From NCBI GenBank assembly GCA_964250765.1, contig CAXUHF010000067.1:1-27642 (forward strand): a DNA stretch of 27,642 nt, in the 5' to 3' direction. The DNA is from JBBQVS01 sp964250765. GTDB taxonomy: Bacteria; Chloroflexota; Ktedonobacteria; Ktedonobacterales; Ktedonobacteraceae. Numbering within the stretch: position 1 is the first letter of the stretch; the number at the start of each line of letters is the position of its first letter. Below, one piece after another: positions 22,437 through 27,642 of this stretch. Below the pieces are notes generated by a model. That model did not search any database and had not been told where the DNA came from. It was given only the letters and a program-made list of their open reading frames with translations. The translations under genes were made by a program, and so were the position numbers.

Positions 22437-22560
22437 GTAGGGGTCTAATTCTATTACACCCTATAGGCGATAAACTATGTTCGTAGACGTGATGAAACGG
22501 TGCAAATGTCCTGTCTGCATTGTGGTAGGCCAACAGGGTGTAATAGAATTAGACCCCTAC
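22437..22560. repeat. Family-2 MITE-like palindromic element, copy 2
   Basis: Perfect 26-base arms at 22437-22462 and 22535-22560 (starts GTAGGGGTCTAATTCTATTA) with a 72-base centre. The centre differs from that of copy 1 while the arms agree. It occupies most of the 283-base gap between the MFS gene and the DUF4097 gene. A further GTAGGGGCTATAATTATG at 22385-22402 resembles a degenerate arm. Confidence 0.93.
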
Positions 22561-22656
22561 AATTGACGTTCCCGTATGCGATTATTATGATAAACAATCA
22601 TTGCAACAGAAAATATTGAGATTAAATATTGAGATTATGGAAAGGGGAGGCGTTGT

Positions 22657-23928
22657 ATGAGTCGGGGAAGCATGAGACCAGAGGATGAAGCACCGCGACG
22701 CAGGAGACGCGATGAGGTCTACTACGAAGACGAAGAGGCATACGCTGACGAGTACGATGATGCCGAATATGAGGAGGAACCTCCAGTACGGCGGCAGACT
22801 CGTCCTCGTGCCACACAACGTATTCAGCAGTCACCACAACGTCCACGCCAATATCCGTCACAACGTCGGGCAAGCAATCCAACACGTTCGCAACGTCCAC
22901 GCCCACATCCACGTCGTAAGCGTAGCGTATGGCCTGTCCTCCTCGGCGGTTGTGCGATTGGTATTTTTTTCACTGTTGTCGCTGCAGCTGTTGTTGTTTT
23001 CTTTACCGTTCGCAGTGCGCAAACGGGTGGCGTTCCTATCATCGGTGGAGGCATTGGTGGTGGTACGCAGACATTCACTAGCGAGGCAACACAAGCTATC
23101 ACGCTAAGTAGCCTAACACAAATGCAGGTATGCAACAAGATTGGTAATGTCTCCATCGTTGTTGATCCCAATGTTGATGCAGCAAGCATTCAAACAACTA
23201 AGATTGTACATATGAACAGTAAGGCCAGTGCCGATCAAGAATTTGGACGTATCAATGTTTCTGTGCAGCAGCCTCCTACAGGGACACAAAATCTCATGTG
23301 TGCCTCATCTGCTCCATCAGATACGCCAACTGCATCCACAACACCGGTAGCAAGCGCAACGGGAGGCGCGCTACTTGTCAATACCGCAATTCCCGATAGT
23401 GATGGTCTTCTACATGGGACAGGCGATGCGGTTGACATGAAAATCACACTTACACCAAAACTCTTCGCAAGTGCGAGTACACCCCTGCAACTTAATGTGC
23501 AAGCAGCGTTAGGCAACGTAACCGTCGATGGTGTCAGTGGCATCCTCAATATTGTCGGAAGCAGTGGCAATGTTACTGTGACGCGTGCTACCCTGATTAG
23601 TGGTTCTAGCATAGGCACCGGGCAGGGTAACGTCACATTCAATGGTATCGTAGCGGCACCTGATGACGCAACAACACAGGCCAGTTTCGTCATTCGGAGC
23701 GAACAGGGCAAACTTGATGTGACACTTCCCGCAAGTACAAATCTTGTGCTGAGCGCGAACACGAACGTTGGCACCATTCATAGTGACTTCCCAATCACCG
23801 CCACAAGCAGTAGTGGTTCCGCAAGTTATCGCGGCCCACTTAATGCCACGGCTCCCACTCAATCGCCTGCCGTACTCACCGTCGATGTCAGCACAGGCGA
23901 TATAAATATACATAAAGGAGCGTCGTAG
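22657..23928 (+). CDS. Membrane-anchored DUF4097-type beta-helical protein
   Basis: A 423-residue protein. The N-terminal 90 residues are a highly charged, disordered cytoplasmic region: acidic (EDEEAYADEYDDAEYEEE), then Arg/Gln/Pro-rich. One transmembrane helix follows (about 92-118), then a Gly-rich hinge. The external part (about 140-423) has repeating short strands of the DUF4097/putative adhesin type: VCNKIGNVSIVV, LGNVTVDGVSG, GNVTVTRATL, QGNVTFNGIV and GKLDVTLPAS, with a Thr/Ser/Pro-rich insert around 218-235. GGGGAGGCGTTGT precedes ATG. The TAG stop is formed by a family-1 palindrome. Function of this fold in bacteria is not established; envelope stress or adhesion are suggested for relatives. 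Confidence 0.8.
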   Translation: MSRGSMRPEDEAPRRRRRDEVYYEDEEAYADEYDDAEYEEEPPVRRQTRPRATQRIQQSPQRPRQYPSQRRASNPTRSQRPRPHPRRKRSVWPVLLGGCAIGIFFTVVAAAVVVFFTVRSAQTGGVPIIGGGIGGGTQTFTSEATQAITLSSLTQMQVCNKIGNVSIVVDPNVDAASIQTTKIVHMNSKASADQEFGRINVSVQQPPTGTQNLMCASSAPSDTPTASTTPVASATGGALLVNTAIPDSDGLLHGTGDAVDMKITLTPKLFASASTPLQLNVQAALGNVTVDGVSGILNIVGSSGNVTVTRATLISGSSIGTGQGNVTFNGIVAAPDDATTQASFVIRSEQGKLDVTLPASTNLVLSANTNVGTIHSDFPITATSSSGSASYRGPLNATAPTQSPAVLTVDVSTGDINIHKGAS

Positions 23929-23994
23929 GGACCGATTTATCGCGTCCTCTTAGCATATCGATTGCCGAGAAGGACGCGATAAATCGGTCCCTAC
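23925..23994. repeat. Family-1 palindromic element, copy G (supplies the DUF4097 gene stop codon)
   Basis: Perfect 23-base arms 23925-23947 and 23972-23994 (GTAGGGACCGATTTATCGCG...) with a 24-base loop. TAG at 23926-23928 ends the upstream gene. The remaining bases to 24079 hold no gene. Confidence 0.95.
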
Positions 23995-24079
23995 AGATGA
24001 CGTATCTCCATTCATGTGTCAAACCTCAAAATCTGGACCTTATGAACATAGAATATATTGGCATATGTGAAATAGTTAC

Positions 24080-24108
24080 TTGTCAGTCGCTTATCACTAC
24101 AGTATAAT
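24080..24108 (+). promoter_or_regulatory. Promoter of the FHA-ABC exporter gene
   Basis: TTGTCA (24080-24085), a 17-base spacer and a perfect TATAAT (24103-24108), about 43 bases upstream of the chosen start codon. Confidence 0.75.
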
Positions 24109-24150
24109 CGCTCAAGAAATGTATTTTTGGTACTAATTATGGAGCGTTCT

Positions 24151-27100
24151 ATGGATGTTGTGAATGGACAGCTTGGCTCACTTATCTTCCTGACAGGTTC
24201 GTTATCAGGGAAAACAGTTCAAATTGCTAAACCAGTGGTTACACTTGGGCGTGAACCAACAAATGATATCGTGCTTTCTGACCCTTCTATATCACGACAT
24301 CATGCGCAAATTCTTTGGGCAAATGGTTCCTGGACAATCACGAAGCTTGCACCACAAAACACAATGAGCGTCAACAATCGTGACATGCAGCAAGGGCCTC
24401 TAAACGATAAAGATATCATTGGCTTAGGAGGCATCACATTTCGATTTCAAGCTCCTGCGAGCGCGAGCAACGCAGTTAAGGTTTCTGTGCTAGCAGCCAA
24501 CAACGTACAAGTTGTGCCGCAACGTGCTACTCCGCCACCTGTTGTACCACTGCCACCACCCGTCGTACCGAATGCTTACATAGCAACACAACGCGCTTCA
24601 AATCCTGGCAACGGTACTATTGCACAAGCTATGCCCTCACTCGAAGTATCCGCCAACACGGATAATGACAAGAAGTTGTATTTGTTGTCTCCCGCCAAGC
24701 AGGTGTTCAACATAGGGCGCGATCCCTCAAACGATATCGTCATTAATCGACCAACCGTGTCAGGCTTTCATGCGCAAATTCTTCGTGAAGGCAATTCACT
24801 CGTTATTGTACATCCTCATCCACAAAAAGGTTCAACCGCTAATGGTCTGAGTTATAACGGGCAAGTGTATCGGGGAAGTACACCTTTTCGGAAACCACTA
24901 GCTCGTGGCGATATCTTTCGTATCGCAGACGAACATGGAACGTTCGTCACGCTTGCTTACAACGATGGTAGTGGTGCTATTCAGGAAGCTATTCCAGATA
25001 TTCGACCGTTCCAATTAGGAACAACCGCGGTTGTGACGATTGGACGCACTCCAGATAACATGGTTGTACTGAATCATCCACAGGTCTCCGGTCATCATGC
25101 GCGACTGGAAAGAGTGGGCAGTGACTACAAAATCGTTGACCTTGGCAGTACCAATCACGTATACGTCGGTGGTCAGTTGGTGAGAGATCAGGTTCTGCGC
25201 GTTGGCGATGAAATACGCATTGGCCCGTTTAAGCTTACCTACACCGGAACTGAACTGACGCAGCATGATGAGCGCGATGGTATCCGCATTGACGCGCTGA
25301 ACGTTACTAAAGTGGTAGGCAACGACAAAACCATCATCATCAACAATATCTCTATCGCTATTCCTCCACGCAGTTTTGTCGCCCTTGTCGGTGGCTCTGG
25401 TGCAGGCAAATCTACTCTGATGGATGCTCTTAATGGTCTGCGACCCGCGCAACAGGGCACGGTACTCTATAACGGACAGGACTACTACCAGAATCTCGCT
25501 GCGTTCAGCACACAACTTGGCTATGTGCCACAAGAGGATATCATTCACCGCGACCTGACGGTTGAACGCGCGCTCTACTATGCCGCGAAACTCCGCTTAC
25601 CGAGCGATACAACAGAGAAGCAGATTCAGCAACGTATCGAGGAAGTGCTGAGTGATGTCGATATGACGTTTCGGCGTAAGGTGCTTGTCAGCAAACTTTC
25701 AGGAGGACAGCGCAAACGCGTCTCTATCGCGCTTGAACTCCTTGCGGACCCCAACGTCTTCTTCCTGGATGAGCCGACATCGGGCCTTGATCCAGGTTTG
25801 GACCGCAAAATGATGCAACTGCTCAGGACACTGGCGGATAGAGGACGTACTATCGTTCTAGTGACACATGCAACGAATAACATCAAATCCTGCGATTTTG
25901 TATGTTTCCTCTGTCGTGGTGGACGTTTAGCCTATTTTGGACCGCCTGACGAGGCGAAAGCCTACTTTGGCAAGAGCGATTTCGCGGAAATCTATAGCAC
26001 GCTTGAGCCGCCCGACGACAAGTCTACGATTCCGCAAGAGGCCGAAGCACGATTCAAGCAATCCGCCGACTTTATGAAATATGTGGATGCTCCGCTCAGG
26101 AACGATACAGGGCGTATCACCAACGTTGCTGCACCCACCACTGTTGTCAAACAACCGAAGCGCGGCAATCCCTGGAAGCAATTCGGTCTCCTATCATCAC
26201 GCTATATGGAACTGCTCAAAAACGATGTAGGCAATCTGCTGATTCTACTTTTGCAAGCACCGGTCATTGGTATTATTCTGTTCCTGCTGACAAACCCGAT
26301 GGCGTTCAGCGTAGGAAGTGACTCCAATAGCTTGTTGTTTTGTCCACCACGCACGACTACGATCTCTGGACAAAGCGTCAGTTACAACAACTGTGACGAT
26401 CTCTATAATTTACTACAAAGCGATCAAGGGCAACAATACGCGCAACAGCATGGTGGTGTCGGTGCTGTTATGGAGAGCGCGGAGGCGGCAGGTGGTGGCA
26501 ATGCCGAAACAACACTCTTTATTATGGCTTTTGCCGCCGTCATGTTTGGATGTATCAACGGGGCACGTGAGATCGTCAAAGAGGCCCCCATTTATAAGCG
26601 AGAGCGTACTGTCAACCTTGGTATCGTGCCCTACATGTTCTCAAAGATTATTGTACTTGGCATACTTTGTCTTGCTCAAAGTCTTGTACTCACCTTTTTA
26701 GTCAGTATCAAGGCACCATTCATGCACTCCACGCTCTTCCCGCCGTTTATGGAGATATATATTACAATGGCTTTGACCTCGCTTGCAGGCTTAATGCTTG
26801 GTCTCACTGTCTCAGCCCTTGTGCCGAATAATGATCGTGCGATGAGCATTGTACCATTGGTACTCATTCCACAAGTGATTTTTTCGGGTATCATCTTCAA
26901 ACTCAACAACCCTGTTCTGCAATTTCTAGGTGCCTTCTTTCCAGCTCGTTGGGCGATGGCAGCAATGGGTTCAAGCGTTGGCATTCATGGGAGTCTGATT
27001 GGGTCTGATGATTTTTCATTTCAAGGAACGTTGTATTCTCAAGTGGGCGAAGGCGCGGCTGTATTCCACTTGTTTCTATGCTGGTTCTTTCTCATTCTGA

Positions 27101-27162
27101 CCATCTTCTCCCTAGGTGGTCTTATCGCCTACTTCCTTAAAAAGAAGGATATACGGGGATAG
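24151..27162 (+). CDS. Triple-FHA ABC exporter, ABCG-like half transporter (Rv1747-like)
   Basis: About 1003 residues joining three phosphothreonine-binding FHA domains to an ABC ATPase and a six-helix ABC2-type membrane domain. FHA cores are LGREPTNDIVL...ISRHHAQI (about 32-54), IGRDPSNDIVI...VSGFHAQI (about 188-210) and IGRTPDNMVVL...VSGHHARLE (about 297-320); a Pro-rich linker separates FHA1 and FHA2. The ATPase has Walker A GGSGAGKST (414-422), signature LSGGQRKRVS and Walker B VFFLDEPTSGLD. The membrane part begins near residue 695 and has an extracellular Cys pair (CPPR..., NNCDD). ATG at 24151 has GGAG at proper distance; 24139 is an alternative. Mycobacterial Rv1747 has two FHA domains and is switched by Ser/Thr kinase PknF; three is unusual. 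Regulation by Ser/Thr phosphorylation is therefore inferred. Confidence 0.92.
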   Translation: MDVVNGQLGSLIFLTGSLSGKTVQIAKPVVTLGREPTNDIVLSDPSISRHHAQILWANGSWTITKLAPQNTMSVNNRDMQQGPLNDKDIIGLGGITFRFQAPASASNAVKVSVLAANNVQVVPQRATPPPVVPLPPPVVPNAYIATQRASNPGNGTIAQAMPSLEVSANTDNDKKLYLLSPAKQVFNIGRDPSNDIVINRPTVSGFHAQILREGNSLVIVHPHPQKGSTANGLSYNGQVYRGSTPFRKPLARGDIFRIADEHGTFVTLAYNDGSGAIQEAIPDIRPFQLGTTAVVTIGRTPDNMVVLNHPQVSGHHARLERVGSDYKIVDLGSTNHVYVGGQLVRDQVLRVGDEIRIGPFKLTYTGTELTQHDERDGIRIDALNVTKVVGNDKTIIINNISIAIPPRSFVALVGGSGAGKSTLMDALNGLRPAQQGTVLYNGQDYYQNLAAFSTQLGYVPQEDIIHRDLTVERALYYAAKLRLPSDTTEKQIQQRIEEVLSDVDMTFRRKVLVSKLSGGQRKRVSIALELLADPNVFFLDEPTSGLDPGLDRKMMQLLRTLADRGRTIVLVTHATNNIKSCDFVCFLCRGGRLAYFGPPDEAKAYFGKSDFAEIYSTLEPPDDKSTIPQEAEARFKQSADFMKYVDAPLRNDTGRITNVAAPTTVVKQPKRGNPWKQFGLLSSRYMELLKNDVGNLLILLLQAPVIGIILFLLTNPMAFSVGSDSNSLLFCPPRTTTISGQSVSYNNCDDLYNLLQSDQGQQYAQQHGGVGAVMESAEAAGGGNAETTLFIMAFAAVMFGCINGAREIVKEAPIYKRERTVNLGIVPYMFSKIIVLGILCLAQSLVLTFLVSIKAPFMHSTLFPPFMEIYITMALTSLAGLMLGLTVSALVPNNDRAMSIVPLVLIPQVIFSGIIFKLNNPVLQFLGAFFPARWAMAAMGSSVGIHGSLIGSDDFSFQGTLYSQVGEGAAVFHLFLCWFFLILTIFSLGGLIAYFLKKKDIRG

Positions 27163-27168
27163 AAGCCT

Positions 27169-27642
27169 TTAACGTAAAGACGCACCAATCGAATGCAAGA
27201 AGTCCAAAATCTCGCGGTACGATTGAACCGCCGTGGTTTCGTAGTAGACAATTGAGTGCTGCTTACAATACGCTTTGATGATGCGCTGTGCCTCTTTCAA
27301 ATTGTTGCGTGGCATACTCGGAAACAAGTGGTGCTCGACCTGATAATTTAAACCAGCATAGCAAAAGTCAACGATGGGATGCGAGGTGACATTGCGAGCA
27401 GTAAGCACCTGTCTGCGTAAAAAGTCCAAGGGACTATTCTTCTCTATAAGAGGTATGCCTTTGTGATTGGGTGCGAAGGTCGCTCCAAGATATAGACCGA
27501 GAAACGCTTGATGGACCAGGATAAAGACGATGCCTTGCCACAGATGAAACACCGAGAAGACCAGCCAGAAGTACAGCATATAGTGAAGCACAAGCAGGCT
27601 CACCTCGGCCCAGTAATACTTCACGTGATGCTTCATCAGGTA
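27169..27642 (-). CDS. Membrane fatty-acid desaturase, C-terminal part, runs off the window
   Basis: The C-terminal 158 residues of a membrane di-iron fatty-acid desaturase of the linoleoyl-CoA/DesA3-like group. After two hydrophobic segments comes APNHKGIPLIE, then GLNYQVEHHLFPSMPR, which contains the third His box (QVEHH) that ligates iron. The first and second His boxes lie beyond the window edge, and the frame continues through it (codons for Tyr-Leu precede the first visible Met), so that Met is not the start. It is convergent with the FHA-ABC gene, with only 6 bases between stop codons. It introduces double bonds in membrane lipids, in keeping with the lipid theme of this end of the window. 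Confidence 0.88.
   Translation of the reverse strand, partial: YLMKHHVKYYWAEVSLLVLHYMLYFWLVFSVFHLWQGIVFILVHQAFLGLYLGATFAPNHKGIPLIEKNSPLDFLRRQVLTARNVTSHPIVDFCYAGLNYQVEHHLFPSMPRNNLKEAQRIIKAYCKQHSIVYYETTAVQSYREILDFLHSIGASLR

Noticed and set aside
774..23994. Dispersed repeats as a CRISPR array
   Set aside because: Copies are kilobases apart, palindromic and not interleaved with uniform spacers; no cas genes.

Overview
The window looks like chromosomal DNA of a Chloroflexota bacterium, most likely a Ktedonobacteria-type filamentous soil lineage. This is inferred from the gene mix: a stand-alone MutL/GlmL-like ASKHA protein beside a zinc-ribbon scaffold protein, a compact aerobic phenylacetate cluster, lipoproteins with long Ser/Thr/Gly linkers, and an FHA-ABC exporter of the Rv1747 type. 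No 16S rRNA gene or other taxonomic anchor is present, so the assignment is tentative. Promoters are sigma70-like, Shine-Dalgarno sites are clear, and introns are absent.

Layout. (1) 1-1990: 5' part of der (EngA) on the minus strand, a TspO-like membrane protein, and two CAT-anticodon tRNAs (initiator fMet, then elongator Met or Ile2). (2) 1989-7050: an AT-richer accessory block abutting the 3' end of the second tRNA. It holds a PD-(D/E)XK endonuclease-like gene, an inverted fragment of its 5' end, a 1221-residue protein joining a TIR domain to an Mrr-like nuclease, N6-adenine methylase and specificity region, an XRE regulator, and a cluster of three DnaA boxes. It looks like a small defence island, and the TIR-restriction-modification fusion is the most striking object here. 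(3) 7058-11606, minus strand: a zinc-ribbon/LPxWM-repeat protein, a MutL-like ATPase-fold protein and a conserved hypothetical, probably one operon. (4) 11815-14457: a RusA-like resolvase, a DUF92 membrane protein and an SLT lytic transglycosylase. (5) 14635-18043: a phenylacetyl-CoA epoxidase cluster, paaA-paaD(N)-paaB-paaC-[palindrome]-PaaD-type zinc ribbon-enoyl-CoA hydratase, behind a good promoter with an operator-like palindrome. PaaD is split into two genes and no paaE reductase is in the window. (6) 18203-27642: a lipoprotein, an esterase, an LppX/LprG-like lipoprotein followed by a 14-TM MFS exporter (as in mycobacterial lprG-p55), a DUF4097 membrane protein, a triple-FHA ABC exporter (as in Rv1747) and a partial fatty-acid desaturase. 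This region looks devoted to the envelope and lipids.

Cutting across all of this are two families of short palindromic elements. Family 1 (arm beginning GTAGGGACCGAT) occurs seven times. Three copies supply the TAG stop codon of the gene upstream, and two are read in frame as the peptide VGTDVSRP or VGTDLSRP inside proteins (PaaB and the MFS exporter). Arm variants change together on both sides of the hairpin. Family 2 (arm GGGGTCTAATTCTATTACAC) forms MITE-like units on both sides of the lprG/MFS pair.
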